The notes beneath the pieces were generated by a model. The model made no database searches and was not told the DNA's origin. It saw nothing but the letters and a program-made list of their open reading frames with translations. A stretch of 64,000 nucleotides of DNA, taken from positions 2,728,001 to 2,792,000 of the forward strand of contig NZ_PHUG01000001.1 of NCBI RefSeq assembly GCF_002813325.1. The letters are read 5' to 3'. Positions 8,758-18,417 of this stretch are shown here, piece by piece. Each line of letters begins with the position of its first letter. Within the stretch, counting starts at the first letter, position 1. Source of the DNA: Janthinobacterium sp. 64 (GTDB taxonomy: Bacteria; Pseudomonadota; Gammaproteobacteria; Burkholderiales; Burkholderiaceae_D). The translations under genes were made by a program, and so were the position numbers.

Positions 8758-9972
8758 TTACTGCAAGGCAATTCCTGCCGCCACGCCCGAGGCCCAGGCC
8801 CACTGGAAGTTGTAGCCACCCAGCCAGCCCGTCACGTCGACCGCTTCGCCGATGAAGTACAGGCCCGGCACCTTGTTGGCCATCATGGTCTGCTGCGACA
8901 GTTCGCGCGTGTCGATGCCGCCCCGCGTCACTTCCGCCTTGCGGTAGCCTTCGGAACCGTTCGGCACGATGGACCAGGCATTGATGGCCTGCCCCAGCTT
9001 GCGCAGCTGCGCGTCGGGCATGTCGGCGATGCGCGCATCCGCTGCCAGGCCGTTGACGGCCAGCAAGCAGTCAGCCAGGCGCTGCGGCAGCCATTGCGCA
9101 ACGATATTGCCCAGCTGCTTCTTCAGGGTACCCTTGCCTTCGATCAAGGTCTGCGCCACGTCCACTTCCGGCAGCAGGTTGATGACGATGGGCTCGCCCG
9201 GCAGCCAGTAGCTGGAAATCTGCAGAATCGCCGGACCCGACAGGCCGCGATGCGTGAACAGCAAATCCTCGCGGAAACGCGCACCCGTTGCCTTGCGGCC
9301 TTTCAGGCTACCCGTCTCCACATCCACTTCCAGCGCGATGCCGGACAATTCCGCGAACGGCGCCCAGCTGGCTGCATCGAACGTCAGCGGCACCAGGGCC
9401 GGGCGCGGCTCGACCATCATCAAGTTGAATTGCTTGGCAATGCGGTAGGCAAAATCCGTGGCGCCGATCTTCGGGATCGACAGGCCGCCCGTGGCGATGA
9501 CGATGCTGGCCGTCTCGATGTCGCCGCCATCGGTCTGCAGCACGAAGCCGCCGCCATCTTGCTGGACAACATTGTCGATCTTGCACGGCATGCGCCAGTG
9601 CACGCCGCCAGCGGCGCACTCGTCCTTGAGCATGTCGATGATCTGCTCGGCCGATTCATTGCAGAATTGCTGGCCCTTGTGCTTCTCGTGGTAGCCGATC
9701 CGGTATTTTTTCACCAGCGCGAGGAAATCCTGCGGCGTGTAGCGCGACAGCGCGCTTTTGCAGAAATGCGGATTCTCCGAGAGGAAATTTTGCGGGGTGG
9801 CGTTAATATTGGTGAAATTACACCGTCCACCACCGGAGATGCGGATCTTTTCGGCCAGCTTGGCCGCGTGATCGATCAACACCACGCGCTTGCCTTGCTG
9901 GGCGGCAACCGCCGCACACATCATGCCGGCCGCGCCCGCGCCGATCACTGCCACATCAAATTGTTTTGCCAT
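8758..9972 (-). CDS. YhiN/HI0933-family FAD-dependent oxidoreductase
   Basis: The protein has 404 residues. The N-terminus FDVAVIGAGAAGMMCA is a GxGxxG dinucleotide-binding loop, followed by ISGGGRCNFTN, the characteristic motif of the HI0933-like flavoprotein family. The C-terminal segment GLYFIGEAVDVTGWLGGYNFQWAWASG completes the FAD site. The family is widespread, but its substrate is not established. The ATG at 9972 has GCGGA upstream and fits the family start better than the ATG five codons earlier. It is on the same strand as ybiB, 56 bases downstream of it. Confidence 0.88.
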   Translation of the reverse strand: MAKQFDVAVIGAGAAGMMCAAVAAQQGKRVVLIDHAAKLAEKIRISGGGRCNFTNINATPQNFLSENPHFCKSALSRYTPQDFLALVKKYRIGYHEKHKGQQFCNESAEQIIDMLKDECAAGGVHWRMPCKIDNVVQQDGGGFVLQTDGGDIETASIVIATGGLSIPKIGATDFAYRIAKQFNLMMVEPRPALVPLTFDAASWAPFAELSGIALEVDVETGSLKGRKATGARFREDLLFTHRGLSGPAILQISSYWLPGEPIVINLLPEVDVAQTLIEGKGTLKKQLGNIVAQWLPQRLADCLLAVNGLAADARIADMPDAQLRKLGQAINAWSIVPNGSEGYRKAEVTRGGIDTRELSQQTMMANKVPGLYFIGEAVDVTGWLGGYNFQWAWASGVAAGIALQ

Positions 9973-10028
9973 AAGAATTCCGCTCACCGCTGATTACAAA
10001 GACGCCATTGTAAACTGCGGCGACGCGG

Positions 10029-11021
10029 CTAGCGCGGCCGTGCTGCAATCTGCCGCGATGCCATCAGGCATTGCTCCACCTGCCCGGCGATCGACGGCGG
10101 CACGGGCACCTCGCCGCGCAACACGGCGGCAATCCAGGCTGCCGTGGTGGTTGCGTCGCGCTCGGCCGGCAAATGCGGCAACTCTTCCACCAGCAATTGC
10201 TTTTCTACCAGCACCGTGCGCTCAGCGCCATGGAACCAGTCGATCTGCTGCGCCTTGTTGGCATTGGCCACCGTCTCGCCTTCCGTGCCGCGCATCAGGA
10301 AGGCATCGCCGCGCGCGGGATCAGAGGCCGTCAGGAAATACTCACCGAGCATTTCCAGGTATTCGGGATGCGTGTACGACACCAGGCGCAGGGCCGGGCC
10401 GGCGAACGGCTGCATGATCTTCACCAGCGTATGCGTGGAATTGCGCACGCCCAGTACGCGCCGCAGCGACAGCATCCAAGATAAGCGCGGCGCCAGCGAT
10501 GCTATGGGCAGGAAGGCGGCTTGCCCGCGCGCCATGGCGGCTTCGGCTTGCGCATGGTCCTTGGAAGCGGGCACGCCCAGCGCGGCCAGTACTTCGGCCG
10601 TCGTGATGCGGCCCGGGTCGCTCGTCACGCCATGCACGAGCACGGGGGCGCCCGCGCGCGCCAGCAGCAGCGCCAGCAAGGCCGTCAAGTTCGCCATTTT
10701 GCGCGCCCCGTTGTAGCTGGGAATGATGATCGGTGCGTACTCGCCGGCCAGCGCGGCCAGCGGAGCGAACGAGGCTTCGGCAGCGTCGAGGAAACCGGCG
10801 ATCTCGTCCACGGACTCACCCTTGATACGCATCGATAACAAAATGCCGCCCAGCTCCAGGTCCGACACGCGGCCCTCAAGCATGGCGCGGTACAGGGCGC
10901 AGGCATCCATGCGCGTCATGCTGCGCGCGCCGTTCTTGCCGCGTCCTATTTCTTTGATGAAACGTGCAGCGGGGAATGGCTCACCGGCCACATCGGTATG
11001 GGGGATGGAAACAGTCGTCAT
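10029..11021 (-). CDS. ybiB: YbiB, TrpD2-family DNA-binding protein
   Basis: The protein has 330 residues and the fold of anthranilate phosphoribosyltransferase. Residues near the N-terminus (FIKEIGRGKNGARSMT) and the VLVHGVTSDPGR segment match YbiB. TrpD proteins use a GTGGD phosphate loop here; YbiB-type proteins have lost it and instead bind DNA without sequence preference, and E. coli ybiB is under LexA control. No trp genes are nearby, which supports YbiB over a true TrpD. It is divergent from aroG. Confidence 0.84.
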   Translation of the reverse strand: MTTVSIPHTDVAGEPFPAARFIKEIGRGKNGARSMTRMDACALYRAMLEGRVSDLELGGILLSMRIKGESVDEIAGFLDAAEASFAPLAALAGEYAPIIIPSYNGARKMANLTALLALLLARAGAPVLVHGVTSDPGRITTAEVLAALGVPASKDHAQAEAAMARGQAAFLPIASLAPRLSWMLSLRRVLGVRNSTHTLVKIMQPFAGPALRLVSYTHPEYLEMLGEYFLTASDPARGDAFLMRGTEGETVANANKAQQIDWFHGAERTVLVEKQLLVEELPHLPAERDATTTAAWIAAVLRGEVPVPPSIAGQVEQCLMASRQIAARPR

Positions 11022-11251
11022 GGCGCCAGCTTACACGGATTTCCGTCCGCATCGGGCGCCGGGCGTGGTGATTGGCGCAGATGCAACATCGCTACGCGCA
11101 TGCACCCGAAAAAACCCGCGCGCGGGAAGACGGGGCCATCACAAAAACAACTGGACAATAAGCGATTTTGCCGGGCTGCCCGCCGCCAGGCCGCATTTCC
11201 GCTACACTATTGCCTCTTAAAGAACGCAATCGCGAAAGCCGAGCCAGAATC

Positions 11252-12313
11252 ATGAATACGCCAGACATCGAAAATATCAACGTCACCTCTTTCGCGCCCA
11301 TGCCGACACCGGCCGAACTGCACGCCAGACTGCCCCTGTCGGAGAGCGCCTTCGACACCGTCAGCCGCGGCCGCGAAGCGCTGCGCAACATCATCGACCG
11401 CAAGGACCAGCGCCTGTTCGTCGTCGTCGGGCCATGCTCGATCCACGACCCCGTCGCCGGCCTCGATTACGCGCGCCGCCTGAAAGCGCTGCAAGAGGAA
11501 GTCAAGGATACGATGCTGCTGGTGATGCGCGTGTATTTCGAAAAACCGCGTACCACCACGGGCTGGAAAGGCTACATCAACGACCCGTACATGGACGATT
11601 CGTTCAAGGTCAACGAAGGCATGGAAAAGGCGCGCCAGTTCCTGCTCGACGTGTGCGAACTTGGCCTGCCCACGGCCACCGAAGCGCTGGACCCGATCTC
11701 GCCGCAATACCTGGGCGACCTGATCGCCTGGACGGCCATCGGCGCGCGCACGACGGAATCGCAGACGCACCGCGAAATGTCGTCCGGCCTGTCGACGCCC
11801 GTCGGCTTCAAGAACGGCACCGATGGCGACATCAGCATCGCCGTGAACGCGATTTTGTCGTCGGCGCACCCGCACTCCTTCCTCGGCATTAACGCCGAAG
11901 GCAATGTCGCCATCGTGCGCACGCGCGGCAACGCGTACGGCCACGTGGTGCTGCGCGGCGGCGACGGCCGTCCGAACTACGATTCGGTCTCGATCGCCAT
12001 CGCCGAACAGGCGCTGGCCAAGGCCAAGCTGCCGGCCAACCTGGTGGTCGACTGCTCGCACGCGAACAGCTACAAAAAGCCGGAACTGCAGCCGCTGGTG
12101 ATGGGCGACGTGGTCAACCAGATCCGCCAGGGCAACCGCTCGCTGGTGGGCGTGATGATCGAATCGAACATCGTCGGCGGCAACCAGAAGATCCCGCAAG
12201 ACCTGTCGCAACTGACCTACGGCTGCTCCGTCACCGACGGCTGCATCGACTGGGACACGACGGCCACCATGCTGCGCGATGCGCATGCGCACCTGCTGAA
12301 CCGCCCGAAGTAA
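11252..12313 (+). CDS. aroG: 3-deoxy-7-phosphoheptulonate (DAHP) synthase, class I
   Basis: The protein has 353 residues. It has the class I signatures VVVGPCSIHDP, RVYFEKPRTTTGWKGYINDP, GFKNGTDGD and VDCSHANS, which supply the phosphoenolpyruvate, erythrose 4-phosphate and metal ligands (Cys in GPCSIHD, His in DCSHAN). It catalyses the first step of the shikimate pathway. The ATG at 11252 fits the family start; the in-frame codon at 11168 would add 28 unrelated residues. A CTACACTAT -10-like element lies about 45 bases upstream. Which aromatic amino acid inhibits it cannot be told from sequence alone. Confidence 0.94.
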   Translation: MNTPDIENINVTSFAPMPTPAELHARLPLSESAFDTVSRGREALRNIIDRKDQRLFVVVGPCSIHDPVAGLDYARRLKALQEEVKDTMLLVMRVYFEKPRTTTGWKGYINDPYMDDSFKVNEGMEKARQFLLDVCELGLPTATEALDPISPQYLGDLIAWTAIGARTTESQTHREMSSGLSTPVGFKNGTDGDISIAVNAILSSAHPHSFLGINAEGNVAIVRTRGNAYGHVVLRGGDGRPNYDSVSIAIAEQALAKAKLPANLVVDCSHANSYKKPELQPLVMGDVVNQIRQGNRSLVGVMIESNIVGGNQKIPQDLSQLTYGCSVTDGCIDWDTTATMLRDAHAHLLNRPK

Positions 12314-12319
12314 AAAGCT

Positions 12320-12383
12320 GGGGTCAGACCCCCTCTTGCGTTGGCGCTGAATCTGGCGTTAGCGGCATTGAGGGTCTGACCCC
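12320..12383. repeat. Paired GGGGTCAGACCC palindromes
   Basis: A GGGGTCAGACCCC palindrome (12320-12332) is mirrored by GAGGGTCTGACCCC (12370-12383). Together they form a 14-base stem with one bulge around a 37-base loop. It lies between the convergent ends of aroG and the NirD-like gene. Related palindromes occur at 14053 and 30200, so this is probably a dispersed repeat that doubles as a transcript end. Confidence 0.65.
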
Positions 12384-12389
12384 AAACAC

Positions 12390-12797
12390 CTATGCCATCT
12401 GCACATGCGGCAGCACGGCGAACGATCCCGCCAGCGCCTGTTCCGCCTTGCTGGCCGGGATATTGAGTTCATTGACGTCCAGGTAGATGCGCCCGTCCAG
12501 GATGCGCACGGCGTACAGACGCGCCATGCCCTGCACGGGCGCCACCAGGCGGCCCGAATCGAGCTCGATGATCCAGCTGTTCTTCGGCCCCATCAGGTTT
12601 TTCTGCATCAGCACCCCGTGCGCCAGCGGGCCGCCCAGGCAAGGCACTGTATCGAGCAGCGCGTACACCGTGTCGTCCACCGCGCGAAACAGCGCCACGC
12701 CCGGCAAGTCCTGCCACGCCAGTCCCCGCTGCACCATGCGCGCGCCCGCCTGCGGCATGTCCTTCAGGCGGCAAATCATTTTCCATTGTTCCGGCAT
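12390..12797 (-). CDS. NirD-like protein (assimilatory nitrite reductase small subunit family), orphan
   Basis: The protein has 135 residues and the Rieske-like fold of nitrite reductase small subunits: WKMICRLKD at the N-terminus, [16 protein letters not shown], then [11 protein letters not shown], and a C-terminal [17 protein letters not shown]. The CxH...CxxH iron-sulfur ligands of true Rieske proteins are absent, as in enteric NirD. NirB, the large catalytic subunit, is not next to it, so the protein may pair with a distant NirB or have another role. The ATG at 12797 has AGGGAG upstream; a longer start would add a hydrophobic stretch not seen in the family. Confidence 0.72.
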   Translation of the reverse strand: MPEQWKMICRLKDMPQAGARMVQRGLAWQDLPGVALFRAVDDTVYALLDTVPCLGGPLAHGVLMQKNLMGPKNSWIIELDSGRLVAPVQGMARLYAVRILDGRIYLDVNELNIPASKAEQALAGSFAVLPHVQMA

Positions 12798-13005
12798 TGC
12801 TAGCTCCCTGAGAAAGGCACATGCCTCTCTAAGCAAGAGCGGTGCCAGTGCCGCACAGGCGCAAAGCAGCAAGAATCCCGGGCAAAACCGGCCCGCGCCG
12901 CACTGCGCAAGTGCACACTGCCGCCGAAATGGTGCGCCGGCCGCACGGTGGACTGCCCGGCTTTCCTTTACAATGGCGGATTACTCCTCCCTATTTAGCA
13001 CCTTC

Positions 13006-14046
13006 ATGATTGTTCTTGGCGTCGAATCCTCCTGTGACGAAACCGGCCTGGCCTTGTACGACACGCAGCGCGGCCTGCTGTCGCACGCCCTCTATTCGCA
13101 AGTGGCCATGCACGAGCAATATGGCGGCGTCGTGCCGGAACTGGCGTCGCGCGACCATATCCGCCGCGCCATCCCGCTGCTCGATGAAACGCTGGCGAAG
13201 GCCGGCATCACCCTGCCCGAGATCGATGCCATCGCCTACACGCAAGGCCCGGGCTTGGCCGGCGCGCTGCTGGTGGGGTCCTCCGTTGCCTGCAGCCTTG
13301 GCCTGGCCATCAACAAGCCGGTGCTGGGCATCCACCACCTGGAAGGCCATCTGCTGTCGCCGTTACTGGCGTCCGAGCCGCCGGAATTCCCCTTCATCGC
13401 GCTGCTGGTGTCGGGCGGCCACACGCAGCTGATGCGCGTCGACGGCGTGGGCCAGTACACGATGCTGGGCGAAACCTTGGATGATGCGGCCGGCGAAGCG
13501 TTCGACAAGTCGGCCAAGCTGCTGGGACTCGGTTATCCGGGCGGCCCCGCCATTTCGCGCCTGGCCGAATTCGGCGACCCGCTGGCGTATAAACTGCCAC
13601 GCCCGATGCTGCACTCGAAGGATTTCAACTTCAGCTTTTCCGGCCTGAAGACGGCCGTGCTGACGGTGGTGAAGAACCATGAAGAAAAAGTCATCGCGAA
13701 CATCTGCGAACAGGACAAGGCGAATATCGCGCGCGGCTTCGTCGACGCCATCGTCGACGTGCTGACGGCCAAATGCGTGGCTGCCCTCAAGCACACGGGC
13801 TTGAAACGCCTGGTGATCGCCGGCGGCGTGGGCGCCAACGCGCAGCTGCGCGCTTCGCTCAATGCGGCCGCCGCCAAGAAACGTTTCAAGGTGTATTACC
13901 CGGAGCTGGAATTCTGTACCGACAACGGCGCCATGATCGCCTTTGCCGGCGCCATGCGCCTGCAAATCAATCCCGAAGCCGCCAAGCACGATTACTCGTT
14001 CAACGTGCGCCCGCGCTGGCCGCTGGACGAGATCCGCGAAGTTTAA
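13006..14046 (+). CDS. tsaD: tRNA N6-threonylcarbamoyladenosine transferase TsaD
   Basis: The protein has 346 residues starting [14 protein letters not shown]. The metal-binding HLEGH motif is at residues 111-115. [32 protein letters not shown] and the late [10 protein letters not shown] and [11 protein letters not shown] motifs complete the ASKHA-type ATP fold. With TsaB and TsaE it attaches the threonylcarbamoyl group to A37 of ANN-decoding tRNAs. Upstream in-frame ATGs exist, but the ATG at 13006 gives the universal family start. In E. coli this gene adjoins rpsU-dnaG-rpoD; here it lies about 5 kb away. Confidence 0.97.
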   Translation: MIVLGVESSCDETGLALYDTQRGLLSHALYSQVAMHEQYGGVVPELASRDHIRRAIPLLDETLAKAGITLPEIDAIAYTQGPGLAGALLVGSSVACSLGLAINKPVLGIHHLEGHLLSPLLASEPPEFPFIALLVSGGHTQLMRVDGVGQYTMLGETLDDAAGEAFDKSAKLLGLGYPGGPAISRLAEFGDPLAYKLPRPMLHSKDFNFSFSGLKTAVLTVVKNHEEKVIANICEQDKANIARGFVDAIVDVLTAKCVAALKHTGLKRLVIAGGVGANAQLRASLNAAAAKKRFKVYYPELEFCTDNGAMIAFAGAMRLQINPEAAKHDYSFNVRPRWPLDEIREV

Positions 14047-14052
14047 TCGTTT

Positions 14053-14079
14053 GGGGACAGTCCCGTCGGGCCTGTCCCC
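14053..14079. repeat. GGGGACAG palindrome after tsaD
   Basis: GGGGACAGTCCC pairs with GGGCCTGTCCCC with one mismatch around a three-base loop, six bases after the tsaD stop codon. It resembles the palindromes at 12320 and 30200. It may serve as an mRNA end, but no T-run follows. Confidence 0.55.
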
Positions 14080-14106
14080 TGCCGTTTGTCGCCTTTTCTC
14101 CAGCGC

Positions 14107-14880
14107 CTACTTCGCCAGCAAAAAATTCCGCCCCGCAGCCACGCTACCCTCTTCCACCGTTTCATCCTTCAATGCCACGCCCGACAGCTGCCTTGTAAAG
14201 GCCTGCGACAGCAGATAATGCAGCCGGTACGCCGCCTGCGCATACGCCAGCCCCTCGGGGCGCACGTTCGAAATGCAGTTGCGGCGCTCGTCCAGCAAGC
14301 CCACTTTGGGCGCCCACGTCAGGTACAGGCCCAGGCTGTCCGGGGAACTCAAGCCCGGCCGCTCGCCGATCAGCATCAGCACAGCGCGCGCTTTCACCAA
14401 CTCTCCCACCTCGTCACCGATGGCTACCCGTCCCTGCGCCACGATGTGCAGCGGCGACAGCGTCCACGCTTCCCGCGCCAGCCGCTCGCGCAAGGCGGCC
14501 AGGAACGGCGCCGCGTGGCGCTGCACGGCAAGCGCCGACAGGCCGTCGGCCGCCACCAGGGCCAGGTCGATTCCCTTGCTACCTCCGGCCAGCCGCGCGC
14601 GTGAAACGTCGTCGAGCCGGCGCCCCAGATCGGGCCGCTGCAGATAGTCGGCGCGCGTGGCGGCGGCGCTGTGCAGCGGCACGCAGTCTTGCCCTTGCGC
14701 TGCCAAGTCGCGTGCCAGGGCTTCGCCATCGAGCGCCAGATGCACGGCGTCGCGCGCCTGCGCGTGGGCCAGCTGGAACGCCAGCTGCGCGCTGGTCGGC
14801 ACGCTGACGCCGCGCCGTCCCAATGCGATGCGCGCCGCCGTATGCGCGCGCAGGGCCAGCCACGGGCTTTTCTCGTCCAT
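14107..14880 (-). CDS. eutC: Ethanolamine ammonia-lyase small (light) subunit EutC
   Basis: The protein has 257 residues. It contains [20 protein letters not shown] near the N-terminus, [38 protein letters not shown] and [12 protein letters not shown], all conserved in EutC. With EutB it forms the adenosylcobalamin-dependent enzyme that splits ethanolamine into acetaldehyde and ammonia, and EutC supplies much of the B12 binding site. It starts eight bases after eutB, so the two are surely co-translated. It is slightly shorter than the enteric protein, as usual for forms not packed into microcompartments. Confidence 0.95.
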   Translation of the reverse strand: MDEKSPWLALRAHTAARIALGRRGVSVPTSAQLAFQLAHAQARDAVHLALDGEALARDLAAQGQDCVPLHSAAATRADYLQRPDLGRRLDDVSRARLAGGSKGIDLALVAADGLSALAVQRHAAPFLAALRERLAREAWTLSPLHIVAQGRVAIGDEVGELVKARAVLMLIGERPGLSSPDSLGLYLTWAPKVGLLDERRNCISNVRPEGLAYAQAAYRLHYLLSQAFTRQLSGVALKDETVEEGSVAAGRNFLLAK

Positions 14881-14888
14881 ATGTCCTC

Positions 14889-16277
14889 CTAGTCGTCCAG
14901 GCGCAGCAGGGCCGCCTGGAAGGCAGGCGCCAGCGCTTCGCTCAAACGGCCCTGCGCATCGGTGATCCGCATGCGCGCCAGCCAGGCCGCAAATTCCGGC
15001 GCCGGACGCAGGCCCAGCACGCGGCGCGCATACAGGGCGTCGTGGAACGAGGTGCTCTGGTAGCCGAGCATGATGTCGTCCGCGCCAGGCACGCCCATGA
15101 TGAAATTGCAGCCGGCCACGCCCAGCATGGTCAGCAAGGCATCCATGTCATCCTGGTCCGCTTCCGCGTGGTTGGTGTAGCACACGTCGCAGCCCATGGG
15201 CAGCCCCAGCAGCTTGGCGCAGAAATGGTCTTCCAGCCCCGCGCGCATGATCTGCTTGCCGTCGTACAGGTACTCGGGGCCGATGAAACCGACGACGGAA
15301 TTGAGCAGCAGCGGCTGATACGCGCGCGCCACCGCATACGCGCGCGCCTCGCACGTCTGCTGGTCCATGCCGTGGTGGGCACCGGCCGACAGCGCGCTGC
15401 CCTGCCCCGTTTCGAAATACATGACGTTGTTGCCCACCGTGCCGCGCCCCTGCGACAGGGCCGCCGCCTGCCCCTCGGCCAGCAGGGACAAGTCGATGCC
15501 AAAGCTGCGGTTGGCCGCCTGCGTGCCCGCCACCGACTGGAACACCAGGTCCACGGGAGCGCCGCGGCGGATCGCCTCGATGGTATTGGTGATGTGTGTG
15601 AGCACGCACGACTGGGTGGGAATTTCATACTGCTCGATGACGGCGTCGAGCAGGTGCAGCAGCGAGACCACCTGCGCCACATTGTCGGTGGCGGGATTGA
15701 TGCCGATCACGGCGTCGCCGCTGCCAAGCAGCAGGCCATCGAGTATCGAGGCGGCAATGCCCGTGGCGTCGTCCGTCGGATGGTTCGGCTGCAGCCGCGT
15801 GGATAAACGGTTTTCCAGGCCCAGGGTATTGCGGAAGGCCGTGACGACTTTACATTTTCGGGCCACCAGCACCAGGTCTTGCAGGCGCATGATTTTCGAG
15901 ACGGCGGCCGCCATTTCCGGCGTGATGCCGGCGGCGACGCGCGCCAGCGTTGGCGTATCCGTCGCGTCATCGAGCAGCCAGTCGCGAAAGTCGCCCACGC
16001 ACAGGTGAGAAATCGGCGCAAACGCGGCACGCTCGTGGGAGTCAAAAATCAGGCGCGTGACTTCATCGTCTTCGTACGGCACCAGCGCCTCATTGAGGAA
16101 CAGCGGCAGTGGCACCTCGGCCAGCGCCAGCTGCGCCGCCACCCGCTCGCGCGCGCTGGCGGCCGCCACGCCGGCCAGCACGTCGCCCGACCGCAGCGGC
16201 GTGGCCTTGGCCAGCAGCTCTTTCAGGGTGGCGAACTGGTAAACATGGCTGTCTATCGTATGGCTGAAACGGGGCAT
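14889..16277 (-). CDS. eutB: Ethanolamine ammonia-lyase large (heavy) subunit EutB
   Basis: The protein has 462 residues, the normal length. Conserved stretches include [41 protein letters not shown] sequence near residue 320, and [18 protein letters not shown]. It is the catalytic TIM-barrel subunit that, with EutC and adenosylcobalamin, deaminates ethanolamine. The ATG at 16277 has an excellent GGAGGAAC ribosome site and is preferred over the start eight codons upstream. No ethanolamine permease, reactivase or shell genes are in the window. It begins only 35 bases after the epimerase gene and may share that operon. Confidence 0.96.
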   Translation of the reverse strand: MPRFSHTIDSHVYQFATLKELLAKATPLRSGDVLAGVAAASARERVAAQLALAEVPLPLFLNEALVPYEDDEVTRLIFDSHERAAFAPISHLCVGDFRDWLLDDATDTPTLARVAAGITPEMAAAVSKIMRLQDLVLVARKCKVVTAFRNTLGLENRLSTRLQPNHPTDDATGIAASILDGLLLGSGDAVIGINPATDNVAQVVSLLHLLDAVIEQYEIPTQSCVLTHITNTIEAIRRGAPVDLVFQSVAGTQAANRSFGIDLSLLAEGQAAALSQGRGTVGNNVMYFETGQGSALSAGAHHGMDQQTCEARAYAVARAYQPLLLNSVVGFIGPEYLYDGKQIMRAGLEDHFCAKLLGLPMGCDVCYTNHAEADQDDMDALLTMLGVAGCNFIMGVPGADDIMLGYQSTSFHDALYARRVLGLRPAPEFAAWLARMRITDAQGRLSEALAPAFQAALLRLDD

Positions 16278-16312
16278 GGTTCGGTTCCTCCGATGCCCCA
16301 TTCTACGCCAGG

Positions 16313-17776
16313 CTACAAACTGCGCAGCGCCCCTTCCAGCTGCGGATAGCGGAAGACAAAACCGTCGGCCAGCAAACGGTGCGGGGCGACCCTTTGACCT
16401 TCCACCAGCAAGTCGGCCTGCTCGCCCAGCAAGGCGCGCATGAGGAAGGCCGGCGTGGGCATGATGCTGGGGCGGTGCAGCACGGCACCCGCCACCTGGG
16501 CAAAGCGGCGCTGCGCTATGGCTTCGGGTGCGCAGAAGTTATAGGCGCCGCTCACCGCGCCCTGTTCGCTGCGGCGCGCCACATGGGCGATGCCGCGGAT
16601 CACGTCGCGCACGTGCACCCACGAAATCCACTGCTTGCCGCTGCCCAGCGGGCCGCCCGCGCCGAAGCGGATCGGCAAGAGCATCTGCGGCAGCGAACCC
16701 TGGTGGCCGAAGACGAGGCCGAAGCGCATGCAGCCCACCTGCACACCAAATTGCTCCGCCTGGCGCGCGGCCGCTTCCCATTCCTGGCACAGCTGCGACA
16801 TGAAGATGGCTTGCGGCGCGCTCTCCTCCGTCAATTCCGTCGGATCGCCCTGCGGCTGCACGCCGTAGTAACCGATGGCCGATGCCGACAGCAGCACTCT
16901 TGGCTTGTGCTGCGCGCGGGTCATCCACGCCACCAGTTCCTGCGTCAGCGCCACTCTGCTGCGGCGCAAGGCGGCCTTGCGCGCGTCCGTCCATCGATGC
17001 CCGACGATGCGCGCGCCGGCCAGGTTGACCACCATGTCGATGTGCTGCGCATCCGCTAATTCGTCGAACGACTGGATGCAACGCACCTGGCCATTAAAAG
17101 TCCACGCGGCCTGTTTCGGCTGGCGCGTCAGCACCGTCACCGCATGGCCGTCGGCCAGCAAGGCGCTGACCAGCTGCTGGCCGATGAAACCCGTGGCGCC
17201 CGTCACCAGCACGGACTGCGGCGTGCTGGCAAAGCGCAGATGTTCTTCTTGCTCTGCCGTCTCCTGCACTTGGCGCCTTCCCAGCTGCCAAACGGCATAC
17301 GCGTCGCGCAGGCCGGACAAGCCCACGCCCATGCCGCACAGGGCCAGGAAGACGCTGAGCCAGCCATACGGCTGCCACACGAGAGCCGTCGGCAAGCTGG
17401 CCCACTCGCTGCTGTTCAGGGCCAGCAAGGCGATGAAGGCGCCCGCGTTAATTGCCAGCACCGTGTGCGTGACACGCTCCGTGGCGGGCAAGAGGCGCGT
17501 CTGGTCTTCCACGACGAAGTCCCACAAGGTCAGCACGATTTCCACGCCAAACACGATCACCAGCACCCAGGCCCAGGCGCCATGCCACTCCCACGCGGCC
17601 AGGCCGACGAACAGCAGACTGTAGATCAGGGCACGCGTGGCATGGATCGTCAATTCCAGGCGCGCCGAGGCCTTTTGCGGCAGCGCTTCCGTGATTTCAT
17701 GGTGGTAGATGGTGTCGAAGGCGCCCAGGCAGCCTTGCGCCGCCATCAGTTGCAGGGCCAGCAAATGCGTATTCAT
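16313..17776 (-). CDS. TIGR01777-family epimerase fused to an N-terminal membrane domain
   Basis: The protein has 487 residues in two parts. Residues 1-210 form a membrane domain with about four helices (ending VFLALCGMGVGLSGLRDAY). From about residue 233 comes an extended short-chain dehydrogenase with the NAD(P) loop VLVTGATGFIGQQL, then NLAGARIVGHRWTDARK and SASAIGYYG, hallmarks of the TIGR01777 (YfcH/SulA-like) family. Its substrate is unknown. The ATG at 17776 has AGGAG upstream and overlaps the DUF4166 stop by four bases (ATGA), showing translational coupling. The fusion suggests a membrane-bound substrate such as a lipid or sugar-lipid; this is inference. Confidence 0.85.
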   Translation of the reverse strand: MNTHLLALQLMAAQGCLGAFDTIYHHEITEALPQKASARLELTIHATRALIYSLLFVGLAAWEWHGAWAWVLVIVFGVEIVLTLWDFVVEDQTRLLPATERVTHTVLAINAGAFIALLALNSSEWASLPTALVWQPYGWLSVFLALCGMGVGLSGLRDAYAVWQLGRRQVQETAEQEEHLRFASTPQSVLVTGATGFIGQQLVSALLADGHAVTVLTRQPKQAAWTFNGQVRCIQSFDELADAQHIDMVVNLAGARIVGHRWTDARKAALRRSRVALTQELVAWMTRAQHKPRVLLSASAIGYYGVQPQGDPTELTEESAPQAIFMSQLCQEWEAAARQAEQFGVQVGCMRFGLVFGHQGSLPQMLLPIRFGAGGPLGSGKQWISWVHVRDVIRGIAHVARRSEQGAVSGAYNFCAPEAIAQRRFAQVAGAVLHRPSIMPTPAFLMRALLGEQADLLVEGQRVAPHRLLADGFVFRYPQLEGALRSL

Positions 17777-18417
17777 GGTGTCTCCTTGTGTAGGGCGGGC
17801 GCGGCGGATTCGCGGAATACGCCGGCCTGGGTAAACGTGGTGCCAAACAGCGCGTGGCGAATTTCGATGCGGATGTTGAACTGCTGCGGCGTCTCGTTGC
17901 GGTGGCAAAGAAAGGTTTTTCCGGGCGTGAGTACGCCGGGCAGCGGCAGGCGCCAGCCGAACAGATCCCAAAAATAGCCGTCGCTGGTGAAGTGCAGATT
18001 GCCATCCTCGACGTGCAACAGCAGCTTCATGCCCAGGCCCATGCCCACGTATTCGAGCACTTCACCCTTTGCGCTTTCGGCCATGTAGGAGGTGAAGCGG
18101 ATCGGCGCGCGGCCATGCAGGCGGTAGGTGCGCTGCTTGAAGATGAAGGGGCATCCAGGGCGCGAATAGACTTCGATATCCACGGGGAAGTCGTGATCGT
18201 CGTACGGAATCAGGGCGCCATCGATGAAGGGGCGCGTGAGCCAGCCGAGGAGTTTTCCGAGGCGAGAGCTGGTGAGTTCACTGAGTTCTCCCCGGTAGTA
18301 CAAAGGCTGGCCCGGCGCGGGATTTTTCTCGAAGCGGCGGCGGATGTCCGGGTGCAGGGTTTCCCAGTCGGCACCCATGACCTTTTTGAACAGTTCTCCT
18401 TCCGAGGGGCCGCTCAT
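17773..18417 (-). CDS. DUF4166 domain protein
   Basis: The protein has 214 residues with the layout of DUF4166: LHPDIRRRFEKNP near the N-terminus, a central basic-aromatic region (RTYRLHGRAPIRFTSYM) and DGYFWDLFGWRLPLPG near the C-terminus. No signal peptide or catalytic motif is visible. DUF4166 domains are often next to or fused with TIGR01777 epimerases, and here the genes overlap by four bases at both ends. The function is unknown; a role beside the epimerase is likely from context. Confidence 0.82.
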   Translation of the reverse strand: MSGPSEGELFKKVMGADWETLHPDIRRRFEKNPAPGQPLYYRGELSELTSSRLGKLLGWLTRPFIDGALIPYDDHDFPVDIEVYSRPGCPFIFKQRTYRLHGRAPIRFTSYMAESAKGEVLEYVGMGLGMKLLLHVEDGNLHFTSDGYFWDLFGWRLPLPGVLTPGKTFLCHRNETPQQFNIRIEIRHALFGTTFTQAGVFRESAAPALHKETP

